NCBI GenBank assembly: GCA_040882505.1
Contig: JBBEBE010000005.1
Span: 248,001-312,000 of the forward strand
DNA: 64,000 nt
Source of the DNA: JBBEBE01 sp040882505
Lineage (GTDB): Bacteria; Bacteroidota; Rhodothermia; Balneolales; Balneolaceae
Direction: 5' to 3'
Part shown: piece after piece, positions 53,031 to 61,909 of the stretch
How positions within the stretch are numbered: the stretch's first letter is position 1
How the letters are laid out: each line of letters starts with the position of its first letter
Made by a program: the position numbers and the translations under genes
The notes under the pieces: generated by a model
Databases searched by the model: none
What the model saw: the letters and a program-made list of their open reading frames with translations, nothing else
Told to the model about the DNA's origin: nothing

Positions 53031-54398
53031 ATGAACCGGAATCAGATGAATGAACAGATCATGAAACAACTCAATAAAGCAGGCGTGGCAAACACGTCGC
53101 AACCAACCAAGAGACGAACCGTCGGCCAGCGCGTACGACGATGGACCGGCCTGATGATGGCACTGGTTCTATTTCCGCTTGCCATGCAGGCTCAGCAGAT
53201 CGATCTGCTGATCAAGGGTGGACATGTTGTCGATCCGAAGAACGGTATTAACCAGACGATGGATGTGGCCGTTATTGACGGCAAGATTGCCGAAGTATCG
53301 CGTTCCATCGATGCCAACCGAGCCCGGCGCGTGGCCGATGCCGAGGGCCTCTATGTGGTACCCGGTCTGATCGACATGCACACGCACATCTTTTTCGGAA
53401 CGGAAGAGGTGGGCTACTCGGGATTCGAGATCAACAACAGTTTCGGTAGTGTTCGGCCGGATGCATTCGCCTTCCGGACGGGTGTAACGACCATGGTCGA
53501 TGCCGGATCATCCGGGTGGAGGGATCTCCCGACCTTTCGCAAACAGACGGTCGAAGAGTCTCAGGCCCGGATTCTTGCCTTTGTTTCCATCGCCGAAGAC
53601 GGCATGCTGGGCAGTGTCCACTCCAACTATCTTGACGGAATGCAGCCCGATGCGACGGCCTTCATGATCAACGAGAATGACGATTTTGTGGTCGGTATCA
53701 AAGCACACCACTATCGGGGAGACGATTTCGGACCGGTCGAACGAGCTGTCGAAGCCGGAAATCTGGCCGGTGTTCCGGTGATGGTCGATTTTGGCGGTCA
53801 CCAACCTCCTCTCTCCCTCGAGACGCTTCTGATGGAGAAACTACGACCGGGAGATATCCTGACGCATACGCATTTCGGGAGCTCCAGCCGCCAGGGAGCC
53901 ATTGACGAGAGTGGAAATCTCCGTGATTTCATTTTGCCGGCGCAGGATCGAGGAATTATTTTCGATGTGGGCCATGGAGCAGGTGGGTTTCAGTGGGACC
54001 AAGCCATACCGGGTAGCCGACAAGGATTCTGGCCCAACACCATTTCGACCGATCTCTACCGGAACAGCATGAATGCCGGCATGAAAAACCTGAACAATGT
54101 CATGTCCAAGTTTCTGGCGATTGGCATGAGTCTGGAAGATGTCATCGAGCGTGTCACATGGAAACCGGCACAAGTCCTGCAGCGCGAAGAGCTGGGTCAC
54201 TTGAGCGTCGGAGCAGAAGCAGATATTGCCGTCCTTCAAAAGCATGAAGGATCCTTCGGATTCCTGGATGCTCGCGGACAGCGAGTCGAAGGCGATGAGA
54301 AACTCGAAACCGAGCTCACTGTACGTGCAGGCCGCATCGTTTACGACCTGAATGGAATCAGTGCTCCGGACTGGGTAGAGCCAACATGGGACGAATAA
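53031..54398 (+). CDS. Exported amidohydrolase, EF0837/Atu3266-like (tandem copy 3)
   Basis: This paralogue is 455 residues from ATG 53031; a TTG at 53022 extends the frame by three codons. A basic N-terminus (KRRTVGQRVRRWTG) leads to signal peptide LMMALVLFPLAMQA-QQIDLLIKGG. Metal motifs are MHTHIF, VVGIKAHHY with the expected Lys, PVMVDFGG with Asp in place of the family His, LTHTHFG, FDVGHGAGGF and STDLY. The organisation matches copy 2 most closely. It overlaps copy 4 by 13 bases. The substrate is unknown; four copies suggest different acyl sugars or stereoisomers. Confidence 0.87.
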   Translation: MNRNQMNEQIMKQLNKAGVANTSQPTKRRTVGQRVRRWTGLMMALVLFPLAMQAQQIDLLIKGGHVVDPKNGINQTMDVAVIDGKIAEVSRSIDANRARRVADAEGLYVVPGLIDMHTHIFFGTEEVGYSGFEINNSFGSVRPDAFAFRTGVTTMVDAGSSGWRDLPTFRKQTVEESQARILAFVSIAEDGMLGSVHSNYLDGMQPDATAFMINENDDFVVGIKAHHYRGDDFGPVERAVEAGNLAGVPVMVDFGGHQPPLSLETLLMEKLRPGDILTHTHFGSSSRQGAIDESGNLRDFILPAQDRGIIFDVGHGAGGFQWDQAIPGSRQGFWPNTISTDLYRNSMNAGMKNLNNVMSKFLAIGMSLEDVIERVTWKPAQVLQREELGHLSVGAEADIAVLQKHEGSFGFLDARGQRVEGDEKLETELTVRAGRIVYDLNGISAPDWVEPTWDE

Positions 54399-55660
54399 CG
54401 CTTTTACTGATCGGACTCGGAATCGGACTGGCCTCTTGCCAGTCCGACCCGGACCCGGTTTATGATCTGTTGATCGATAACGGTCACGTGGTCGATGCCC
54501 GAAACGGTGTGGACCAGGTGATGGACGTGGCCCTGTTGGATGGGCGCATCGCACGTGTATCGCCGGAGATTGACCCGGAACAGGCTACCCAGCGAATCGA
54601 CGCGACCGGGCTCTATGTAGCGCCCGGTTTGATCAATCCTCACGGACACTACTTCACGGGCCCGCGAATCGGGGCCGATGACGGAGGATTCTCCGGCGCA
54701 TTTGCCAGCGGCTTTTCAAGCGTCTCCCCCGACAACTTTACACTTCGAAACGGCATTACCACAGTCGTCGATGCCGGAACATCGGGATGGCGAAATGTCG
54801 AGCAGTTCAAGGAGAATGTCGTGGACCCCTCAACCACGAGAGTCCTGGCATTCCTGAACATTGTGGGATACGGGATGCTGGATCACAACCACAACCAGCG
54901 AGTCGAAGACATGGATGTGGAGCGTACAGTTGCCGCTCTCGAGGAGCATGACGACTGGTTGGTGGGCACGAAGATCGGCCATTTCTATTCGCCCGACTGG
55001 ACACCCTTCGAGCGGGCGCAGCAGGCGGCCCGCGAGAGTGGAACCCGTCTGTTTGTCGAGTGCCATCTTCCGGAGTTGCCCATGGGTGAAATCCTCGAAC
55101 GACTCGAAGAGGGAGATATCCTGACTCATATCTACGGGGCGGTTCATGATCGTGAACATATTCTGAACCAAGAGGGAAGGGTTCGACCCGACATGATCGC
55201 TGCACGCGAGAGAGGTGTTTTCTTCGATACTGGACATGGAGGTGTAAGCTTTCATTACGATCTGGCGGCACCAGCTCTGGAGCAGGGGTTCTTGCCGGAT
55301 GCGTTCGGGACCGATCTGCACCGGTTCAGCATGAATGCCGGGATGAAGAACATGCTCAATGTGATGTCCAAGTTCATGAATTTGGGGATGGACCCTTCCG
55401 ACCTCCTTTCACGAGCCACATGGGGTACGGCGAAGATGGTGGGACGAGAAGATCTGGGCCACTTGAGTGAAGGAGCCGTTGCAGATATTGCCATTCTGAA
55501 TCTCAAAGAAGGGTCATTCGGGTTTGTCGATTCCGGTGGCGAACGGTTGCAGGGAGACCGGATCTGGGAAGCGGAAGTAACACTGCGCGAAGGCCGGGTG
55601 GTATGGGACCTGAACGGCCTGGCCGCCCGACCCTGGCAAGAGGATGATGTGCAACGATAA
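54386..55660 (+). CDS. Lipoprotein amidohydrolase, EF0837/Atu3266-like (tandem copy 4)
   Basis: This 424-residue paralogue has a lipoprotein signal (MGRITLLLIGLGIGLASCQSD), so it is membrane-tethered and not soluble. The first metal motif reads NPHGHYF, with HGH in place of HAH or HTH. It keeps the Lys (LVGTKIGHF), has Glu in RLFVECHL where the family has His, and keeps LTHIYG, FDTGHGGVSF and GTDLH. The Glu pattern and the FSSVSPDNFTLRNGITTVVD block group it with copy 1, whereas copies 2 and 3 have Asp. Its start lies inside the end of copy 3, which implies coupled translation. Confidence 0.87.
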   Translation: MGRITLLLIGLGIGLASCQSDPDPVYDLLIDNGHVVDARNGVDQVMDVALLDGRIARVSPEIDPEQATQRIDATGLYVAPGLINPHGHYFTGPRIGADDGGFSGAFASGFSSVSPDNFTLRNGITTVVDAGTSGWRNVEQFKENVVDPSTTRVLAFLNIVGYGMLDHNHNQRVEDMDVERTVAALEEHDDWLVGTKIGHFYSPDWTPFERAQQAARESGTRLFVECHLPELPMGEILERLEEGDILTHIYGAVHDREHILNQEGRVRPDMIAARERGVFFDTGHGGVSFHYDLAAPALEQGFLPDAFGTDLHRFSMNAGMKNMLNVMSKFMNLGMDPSDLLSRATWGTAKMVGREDLGHLSEGAVADIAILNLKEGSFGFVDSGGERLQGDRIWEAEVTLREGRVVWDLNGLAARPWQEDDVQR

Positions 55661-55683
55661 TCCAGCATACTGAAGACAGGCAG

Positions 55684-56958
55684 ATGATGAAACGAAAGGA
55701 GATGCTCTCCTGGCTCGCCTCGGCCCCTGTATTGGGTGCCGGCTGGTTGAGGGGAAAAAACGACACGAACCACGAAACCAACGAGCGATATCAAGGGTTG
55801 ACGGCGGAGGAAGCCGAGCTGCAGCGACAGACCGATGCGCTGCCCTACCGGGATTTTTACAACGAATTGGGTGTGCGAACCCTGATTAATGCGACGGGAA
55901 CACACACCTATCTGGGAGGCTCGCTTATGTTGCCGGAGGTGGTTCAGGCGATTCAGTTCGGCGTCCATCAATATGTAGACATGAATGAGTTCGCCGACCG
56001 GGTCGGGGAGCGACTGGCCACTCTCTGCCGGGCCGAAGCCGCCATGGTGACGGCGGGCGCTGCCTCGGCGTTGACACTCGGGACAGCGGCTGTTCTCACC
56101 GGAACGGATCGACAGAAGATTCACGACATTCCCAATTTGCCGGGACCGCGAGCCGAAGTGATCGTGCAGCGTCGCCACCGATACTCCTACGATCATGCCG
56201 TTCGGAATACAGGTATCCGGTTTGTCGAGGTAGAGACGGTCGAAGAGTTGGAGGCGGCCATCAACGAACGGACCGCAATGATGCTCTTCATGAACGCCGC
56301 CAATTTCTGGGGAGAGATTCGGGACGAGACCTTTCTGCAACTCGGGAAAAAACACGGCATTCCCGTATTCATCGACTGCGCAGCCGACGTACCACCGGCC
56401 GAAAATATCTGGAAATACAACGAGATGGGCTTCGATCTGGTGACCATCTCTGGAGGAAAGGGGCTGCGGGGCCCCCAAAGCACGGGGCTTCTGACGGGAC
56501 GGAAAGATCTCATTGACGCCGCCCGAATGAATCACTCCCCCAACTCCAACTCCATTGGACGCGGGATGAAGGTAAACAAAGAGGAGATGCTGGGCCTGTT
56601 GGTCGCCGTGGAGCAGTTTCTGAAGATGGACGAAGTCGCGTGGAGACGCGAACAAGACGAGATTGCAGACACAATCCGTGAGGCGCTTGATCGCTACCCG
56701 CAACTGGAGACCGAGATCATTGTGCAGGAGATCGGGAACCACTTCCCGCAAGTGCGGATCGACTGGGATGAGGACGCCCTCGAATTTACCCACCAAGACT
56801 TGATTCGAGAGCTTCGGGAGGGACATCCCTCCATTGAAACCGCCACGAAAGGGTGGCTCGGCCAGGGCGTCTTTGTCTGCATGGCGATGGCGCGGCCGGG
56901 TCAGGAACGCGTGGTCGCCAGACGGTTGAACGAAATTTTTGACCGGGTTCTGAGTTGA
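55684..56958 (+). CDS. SelA-fold PLP-dependent protein with apparent export signal
   Basis: This 424-residue member of the SelA/D-glucosaminate-6-phosphate ammonia-lyase-like PLP family catalyses an unknown elimination or transfer. The N-terminus MMKRKEMLSWLASAPVLGAGWL looks like a Tat-type signal with KRK in place of RR. The PLP site is visible: Asp231 in FIDCAADVPPAEN and Lys259 in TISGGKGLRGPQSTG. The N-terminal GVRTLINATGTHTYLGGSLM and VDMNEFADRVGERLA are typical of the family. It follows the amidohydrolase array by 23 bases, the same pairing (COG3964 with SelA-like) seen in other bacteria. A cytoplasmic location cannot be excluded. Confidence 0.82.
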   Translation: MMKRKEMLSWLASAPVLGAGWLRGKNDTNHETNERYQGLTAEEAELQRQTDALPYRDFYNELGVRTLINATGTHTYLGGSLMLPEVVQAIQFGVHQYVDMNEFADRVGERLATLCRAEAAMVTAGAASALTLGTAAVLTGTDRQKIHDIPNLPGPRAEVIVQRRHRYSYDHAVRNTGIRFVEVETVEELEAAINERTAMMLFMNAANFWGEIRDETFLQLGKKHGIPVFIDCAADVPPAENIWKYNEMGFDLVTISGGKGLRGPQSTGLLTGRKDLIDAARMNHSPNSNSIGRGMKVNKEEMLGLLVAVEQFLKMDEVAWRREQDEIADTIREALDRYPQLETEIIVQEIGNHFPQVRIDWDEDALEFTHQDLIRELREGHPSIETATKGWLGQGVFVCMAMARPGQERVVARRLNEIFDRVLS

Positions 56959-56972
56959 CCTTCGTTCGATAC

Positions 56973-57011
56973 CCCTCCCCGATGCGACGGACATTCCGGT
57001 AACGGGGAGGG
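56973..57011 (+). terminator. Long hairpin after the amidohydrolase-PLP operon
   Basis: CCCTCCCCG (56973-56981) pairs perfectly with CGGGGAGGG (57003-57011) across a 21-base loop that can form a small inner stem. No T-run follows. It lies 15 bases after the PLP gene stop and marks the likely end of that operon. Confidence 0.5.
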
Positions 57012-57064
57012 TACACATCGGGCTGAACCCGTTCAGTGACCGGCTCGACAACAGACGGAATCCT

Positions 57065-57072
57065 TACCTTTG
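57065..57072 (+). promoter_or_regulatory. TAnnTTTG promoter box close to the PQQ-type dehydrogenase start
   Basis: TACCTTTG matches the Bacteroidota -7 consensus. The start codon follows 12 bases later, so the leader would be only a few bases long. No clear -33 TTTG is seen at the usual distance, so the call is tentative. Confidence 0.35.
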
Positions 57073-57084
57073 CCACAACACGAT

Positions 57085-58236
57085 ATGAAACAGCCGTTAC
57101 GAAACATCGGTCTGCTGCCGATTTTTTTCTTCATCATCCTTTCGGGGTGCCAATCCGAAACATTCGACGCCGAACACTACTTCCCGATGCCTGACCCCAT
57201 GCCGGAGATTGTGTCGTCCGAGGTTCAGGAATTTGTGGCAGACACACTACTGACCGGGTTGAACCGGCCCTGGGGAATGGAATTTCTGCCGGACGGTCGA
57301 ATACTGATTGCCCAACGCAACGGAACCATTCAAATAACCAACGGTGTGCGCGATCAGACCGTGGCCATGGAGCCGCACCTGCCGGAAGGGTTGCGTGATC
57401 TTCGCATCCATCCGGACTTTGAAGAGACCGGGTGGCTCTACTTCTCCGTCTACGTCGAACCTGACGAAGAGGGGCACGCCTACAGCAAATTGATGCGTGG
57501 CACTGTCGAAGGAGATCAACTCCGGAATATTGAAGAGTTGTACGCTGCCGGACCGGTTCGGGGCGGAGGGGGTTGGACGGGCAGCCGAATTGCATTTGAT
57601 CGCGAGGGATATCTCTACTTCGCGGTCGGTATCCGCGGTGAACGGATGAACTCCCAGGATCTGTTGCACCACTCCGGAAAGACGATGCGACTTCACGACG
57701 ATGGATCCATACCAGAGGACAATCCGTTTGTCGGACGCGATGATGCGTTGCCGGAGATCTACAGCTACGGACATCGTGAACACCAAGCACTCGTACCCCA
57801 CCCGGAACGGGACGAGATTTGGTCCAATGAACATGGCGAATTTGGCGGTGACGAGTTGAACCGACTCGAAAAGGGGGGGAACTACGGATGGCCGCTGGCG
57901 ACCTACAGCCTGGAGTATGACAGTACCTATGTCACTCCGGATACGCTGCTTGACGGGACCGTTCCGCCGGTTCACCACTGGACGCCCTCCATCTCTCCAT
58001 CAGGCATGGATTTCAACAGAAGTCGACGATACGAGGGGTGGTACGGGGATCTCTTTGTGGGGTCCCTTCGACAGCGACTCCTCAATCGTACCTTCGGGTA
58101 TGAGGATGGAGACCCACAAGACGAGCATCTTCTGCCACACATCGGACGAGTCCGCCAGGTGCGGTCTGCACCCGACGGATTCATCTATTTTGTGACCGAA
58201 GATACCGGCCTGTTGGTTCGCCTGCTCCCGGCCTGA
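57085..58236 (+). CDS. PQQ-dependent sugar dehydrogenase-like lipoprotein
   Basis: Beta-propeller enzyme of the soluble glucose dehydrogenase (GdhB/Asd/YliI) family, 383 residues from MKQPLRNIGLL. The lipobox is IILSGC at about 22, giving a tethered protein. Typical blocks are LTGLNRPWGMEFLPDGRILIAQRNG, LRDLRIHPDFEETGWLYFSV, GGGWTGSRIAFDREGYLYFAVG, YSYGHREHQALVPHPER, EHGEFGGDELNRLEKGGNYGWP and the PQQ-side WTPSISPSGMDF. It oxidises an aldose in the periplasm, assuming PQQ is available; no PQQ synthesis genes are present. Confidence 0.87.
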   Translation: MKQPLRNIGLLPIFFFIILSGCQSETFDAEHYFPMPDPMPEIVSSEVQEFVADTLLTGLNRPWGMEFLPDGRILIAQRNGTIQITNGVRDQTVAMEPHLPEGLRDLRIHPDFEETGWLYFSVYVEPDEEGHAYSKLMRGTVEGDQLRNIEELYAAGPVRGGGGWTGSRIAFDREGYLYFAVGIRGERMNSQDLLHHSGKTMRLHDDGSIPEDNPFVGRDDALPEIYSYGHREHQALVPHPERDEIWSNEHGEFGGDELNRLEKGGNYGWPLATYSLEYDSTYVTPDTLLDGTVPPVHHWTPSISPSGMDFNRSRRYEGWYGDLFVGSLRQRLLNRTFGYEDGDPQDEHLLPHIGRVRQVRSAPDGFIYFVTEDTGLLVRLLPA

Positions 58237-59259
58237 TCAGGAGCGTGCATTCGCGATGACCTCCGCGATGGAAACCGCGCGACCTTGTTGCCGCGTGCTT
58301 TCGTCGGCCGCTTCCATGAACGCATAGAGCTCAATGGTCTCTTCGGCCGATACGGGAACCTCTCCGGTTCGGAAGAAGTCCAGGATGTGATCCAGTAATG
58401 GACCATATCCGCCAAAGTCTCCCAGATCCAGGATCGCTTCGGAGCCGTAGACACGACCTCCGTAGCCGGCATCTCCCTCCCGGATTCCCCGGAAGGTACC
58501 GATCCGATCTCCTGCCCACAGACCGGTCACCACATCGGCTCCGTCGGTTTTAATGCGTTGGACCGATTGACAACCGGTTCCCATCAGAGTGTAGAGGATT
58601 TCGACGCCGTGAATGCCATACCAGAAGAGGTCCGGATGGGTCGGTTCCAGACTGGCCGGACTGTAGGTCTCGGCTCCCAGAACCTCGCCGGCCGCTCCTT
58701 CGTGTCGGACCTGTTGGGCAACTTCCATGTAACGGAGTGAAGAGCTGGACCAAACGGGGACGCCATGCTCTTCTGCAAGTTGGTAGATTCGGATGGTGTC
58801 CCGCAGGGAAGCGGACACCGGTTTGTCGATGAACATCCGCTTTCCGGCTTCAATGACTTGCGTTGCTTGGTCCAGTCGGGGATGGCCATCATTGGTCTCC
58901 AAAAGGATGACTTCGCAGCGCTGCAAGAGCTCATCGATGGAGTCGACCACGTCGACCCCCATCTCCCGAATCTGTTCGACGTATCCGGGAATTCGGCTGT
59001 TGGATGCTTCCAGGTTCCGGCTTCCGTAGGGATGGGCGGCAACGACCTTGAATCCGGTCGGTACGCCACTCTGCGGGGAGTTGATGAGCCGGGTAAAGGC
59101 GATGCTGTGCGAGGTGTCCAATCCAATTATGCCGACCGGAACCGGATCGTTGTCCGGTTGTCGGCGATGTGCAAATGCACTGTTTCCGGTTAGTGTAACG
59201 CCGGCACCAGCCAGTGCCATGGATGCGAGAAATGATTTTCTGTCCAGTGAATGACTCAT
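58237..59259 (-). CDS. Exported Gfo/Idh/MocA family oxidoreductase (340 aa)
   Basis: Probable NAD(P)-dependent sugar oxidoreductase. The signal region has a Tat-like RK motif (LDRKSFLASMALAGAGVTL) and cleavage near SAFA. The N-terminal dinucleotide domain reads VPVGIIGLDTSHSIAF. The position of the usual EKP is DKP (MFIDKPVSASL). The mature protein resembles dehydrogenases more than GH109. It is the last gene of the second sugar operon, 32 bases from its larger paralogue, and its stop codon directly abuts the convergent PQQ dehydrogenase stop. Confidence 0.85.
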   Translation of the reverse strand: MSHSLDRKSFLASMALAGAGVTLTGNSAFAHRRQPDNDPVPVGIIGLDTSHSIAFTRLINSPQSGVPTGFKVVAAHPYGSRNLEASNSRIPGYVEQIREMGVDVVDSIDELLQRCEVILLETNDGHPRLDQATQVIEAGKRMFIDKPVSASLRDTIRIYQLAEEHGVPVWSSSSLRYMEVAQQVRHEGAAGEVLGAETYSPASLEPTHPDLFWYGIHGVEILYTLMGTGCQSVQRIKTDGADVVTGLWAGDRIGTFRGIREGDAGYGGRVYGSEAILDLGDFGGYGPLLDHILDFFRTGEVPVSAEETIELYAFMEAADESTRQQGRAVSIAEVIANARS

Positions 59260-59291
59260 GAGTTTCTCCTTCTTGAATGATGATTAGGGGA

Positions 59292-60620
59292 TCAGAGCGT
59301 CGGTTCCCAGCCCGGCTCGTAGGTTCGTTTCCAGTACTGCATCGCTTCCCGGTCGCCCACAATCGTACCGTCGTGGGTATCGCAGTGGACGGTTCGTCCG
59401 ACCCGGTGAGCCACGTTGCCCAAATGACAGAGATGGACACTGGTGTTGACGTCCTGAATAACGGAGTTGGGCGTAATGCCGTTCTGAATCGCATCGAAAA
59501 AGTTGTTCTGATGCCCTTGATCCAGACTTTGTCCGGGCCCGGTTCGATCCACAACGTCGGCCGGATCACTTTCGGAATCCTGAACGACATTGTTGTCCAT
59601 GTCGTAGAGCGTATAACCGTTGCCGTCGATAATGAGAGTTCCGTTCTCTCCGTGGAAGGAGACGCCGGTCGCCGACCCTTCGTGTCCTCTCGGATTGCAA
59701 CTCTTCGCTTCCCAGGTAATCGTCTTCCCGCCCTTGAAGTCCCAGGAGACGATCTGCGTGTCGGGAGTCTGCTGATCGTCATGGAAGTGATAGCGTCCTC
59801 CATGCGAGCTCACCGAGATCGGATAGTCCACATCGAGTCCCCAGCGAGCCAGATCGACAAAGTGGGTGCCGTTGTTGAGCAGTTCACCCGCTCCCCAGTG
59901 CCAGAACCAGTGCCAGTTGTAGTGAACCAGATTGTCTTGGAAATCCCGGCGTGGAGCCGGTCCCTGCCAGAGGTCAAAGTCAAGATTGGAGGGAACAGAA
60001 GCCGGTTTGCCAAATCCGATGGATCCCCGTTTGGTCGCATACCAGCACTTGGCATAGTAGGCCCGTCCGATGACGCCCTCTTTGAGCAGCTGGATTCCCT
60101 TCTGGACATTGGGCCAGGAGCGGCGCTGGTTCCCCATTTGAACCACCTTGTTGTACTTGTTGGCCGCTTGGACAAGCAGTTGCCCTTCAAACAGGTTTTG
60201 ACTGCACGGTTTTTCGACATAGACATGTTTGCCTGCTTGCAGGGCCAGGATGGCTGCCGGGGTGTGCCAGTGAATCGGGCAGGCGATCACAATGGCATCG
60301 AGCGTCGGATCCTCGAGTGCCCGGCGGAAATCGGTCATTCCTTCCGGGGATTGTGATGTGTTTCCTTGCCCGGCTGCTTCGATCCCTTTTTGAATGGCGT
60401 TCTCGTCCGGATCACAGATGTACCGGATTTCGGAACGTTCCAGTCCGGAAAAGCCCCGAGCGAGTGCCGATCCCCTGGAGTTGACCCCCATGAATGCGAG
60501 GGAGATCTTGCTGTTGGCAGAGACTGGCTGTCTGGCAAATGCCGAGGGTCCGGTGAGGCCCAGTCCGAGCCCGGCCGCCCCGCTCATTGCGAGAAACGTT
60601 TTTCGGTTTATGTTCTTCAT
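59292..60620 (-). CDS. Exported Gfo/Idh/MocA family oxidoreductase (442 aa)
   Basis: Has the signal MKNINRKTFLAMSGAAGLGLGL with the RK Tat-like motif and cleavage near SAFA. The Rossmann segment SLAFMGVNSRGSALARG is degenerate compared with GxGxxG. EKP is present (YVEKPCSQNL), followed by long conserved stretches such as QMGNQRRSWPNVQKGIQLLKEGVIG and NWHWFWHWGAGELLNNGTHFVDLARWGL. This is the pattern of the large exported subgroup common in Bacteroidota and Planctomycetota. It is co-directional with the AGE epimerase gene upstream. The substrate is unknown. Confidence 0.87.
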   Translation of the reverse strand: MKNINRKTFLAMSGAAGLGLGLTGPSAFARQPVSANSKISLAFMGVNSRGSALARGFSGLERSEIRYICDPDENAIQKGIEAAGQGNTSQSPEGMTDFRRALEDPTLDAIVIACPIHWHTPAAILALQAGKHVYVEKPCSQNLFEGQLLVQAANKYNKVVQMGNQRRSWPNVQKGIQLLKEGVIGRAYYAKCWYATKRGSIGFGKPASVPSNLDFDLWQGPAPRRDFQDNLVHYNWHWFWHWGAGELLNNGTHFVDLARWGLDVDYPISVSSHGGRYHFHDDQQTPDTQIVSWDFKGGKTITWEAKSCNPRGHEGSATGVSFHGENGTLIIDGNGYTLYDMDNNVVQDSESDPADVVDRTGPGQSLDQGHQNNFFDAIQNGITPNSVIQDVNTSVHLCHLGNVAHRVGRTVHCDTHDGTIVGDREAMQYWKRTYEPGWEPTL

Positions 60621-60631
60621 GGTCTTGTGAC

Positions 60632-61885
60632 TTAAGGTTTGGATTCATGTACCTGTTGATCCAGCAGGTCCAGAATGCAGATCATGTTTCGCAGAATGTG
60701 AAAGGGGTCTTTGACCGGGAGGGCCACCACTTTTTCGAGAGGTTCTCCCTGCCGGTTTCGAATCTGGATCCACTCGCCAACCGTCGGGTCTGGGTGGGGA
60801 AAGGTAGAAAAGACATAGCTCTCCAACCGGTTGAGCCACTCACGGAAGTGAGGTTCGCCGGTCAGCGTCCAGAGCAGCCGGGTCGTGTAGAGTGCTTCGG
60901 AATGCGGCCACCAGAGTTTGGTGCTCCAGGTCTCCAGAATGAGCGACTCCATGGGTGTTCCAATTTTGTCACCAATCGGATCGTACCCCGATTCATCGAC
61001 AAAGCGGTAGATCCCGCCATGGATCTTGTCCCAACCACGCTCCAGTGCGTATAAAGCGGCACGGGACGCCTTGGGAATGAGTTCGTCCCGACCGGTATTC
61101 CGAGCCGTGTCCAGGATAAACCAGATCGATTCCAGGGCGTGGCCGGGGTTGACGTGACGGCCCAGCAGCGTGTTCTGTTGGGCATCGGGAGTGGAGCGCA
61201 TTTCGAGGATTCGTCCGTCCGGTCGCAGAAACCGGGAGAGGATCTGTTCCATCCACTCAACGGCCGCCTCTTGGTACGCCTCTGATTCATCTTTTCGTTT
61301 CACTTCACCGAGTGCATCGGCCAGTGTCTGTGCCACATTCAGCAGAATCATCGGAATGGAGTGCGCTTCATACGCCTCTGGAATCGGGTAGGGGTCGGTA
61401 CGGTAGGTACCGGATTCGATTCGTTCGACAATGGAGTCATAGAGAGAGCAGGCTCGGTCGATCCAGTCGGACCGGTTCAGGGTGGCCCCCCCTTGTGCCA
61501 GGCCGATCACCACAAAACAGTCGGCATAGATGCTTTTGTCGGCCGGTTCATTCGGTTCCGTTTTGACGGCTCCGTCCTGCTCCAGAAGCCAGGCAACGGA
61601 GCCGGTCTCCAAAAAGGCGTTCTTGATCAGGAAATGGCCACTTCGCTCAAGCTGATCCCGGTAGAGGGATTCATCCGCCTCGATCCGTCCCTTCCGGATC
61701 ATCGGCAGTAGCCGGCCCAGAAGCCAGACAACGCGTCCCTGCGACCAAACATACTTGTCCCGGCTTGCCAAGGTCTCGCCCCGGTTGTCGAAACATGTGA
61801 AGACCCCGCCGTATTCCCGGTCGAATGCCCGCTCCCAAAAGGGGAGGAGTCGCTCTTCGATATGGGTGCGATAGTCAATCTTCAT
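60632..61885 (-). CDS. AGE family epimerase/isomerase (N-acylglucosamine 2-epimerase fold)
   Basis: Cytoplasmic (alpha/alpha)6-barrel sugar 2-epimerase or aldose-ketose isomerase of 417 residues without a signal. Barrel residues typical of the family are visible: GRVVWLLGRLL, NPGHALESIWFILDTA and STKLWWPHSEALYTTRLLW, with the expected His residues. Possible reactions include N-acetylglucosamine/N-acetylmannosamine or cellobiose/mannose epimerisation. It lies 24 bases after the symporter gene, so it probably acts on the imported sugar. Confidence 0.87.
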   Translation of the reverse strand: MKIDYRTHIEERLLPFWERAFDREYGGVFTCFDNRGETLASRDKYVWSQGRVVWLLGRLLPMIRKGRIEADESLYRDQLERSGHFLIKNAFLETGSVAWLLEQDGAVKTEPNEPADKSIYADCFVVIGLAQGGATLNRSDWIDRACSLYDSIVERIESGTYRTDPYPIPEAYEAHSIPMILLNVAQTLADALGEVKRKDESEAYQEAAVEWMEQILSRFLRPDGRILEMRSTPDAQQNTLLGRHVNPGHALESIWFILDTARNTGRDELIPKASRAALYALERGWDKIHGGIYRFVDESGYDPIGDKIGTPMESLILETWSTKLWWPHSEALYTTRLLWTLTGEPHFREWLNRLESYVFSTFPHPDPTVGEWIQIRNRQGEPLEKVVALPVKDPFHILRNMICILDLLDQQVHESKP

Positions 61886-61909
61886 GGGGTGGTTCGTCCC
61901 GTCTTCGAT

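Noticed and set aside
55255..57051. Long antisense frame of 598 codons opposite amidohydrolase copy 4 and the PLP gene
   Set aside because: The opposite strand encodes recognisable enzymes in full. The antisense product is rich in His, Arg and Pro without domain signatures, as expected for a shadow frame.
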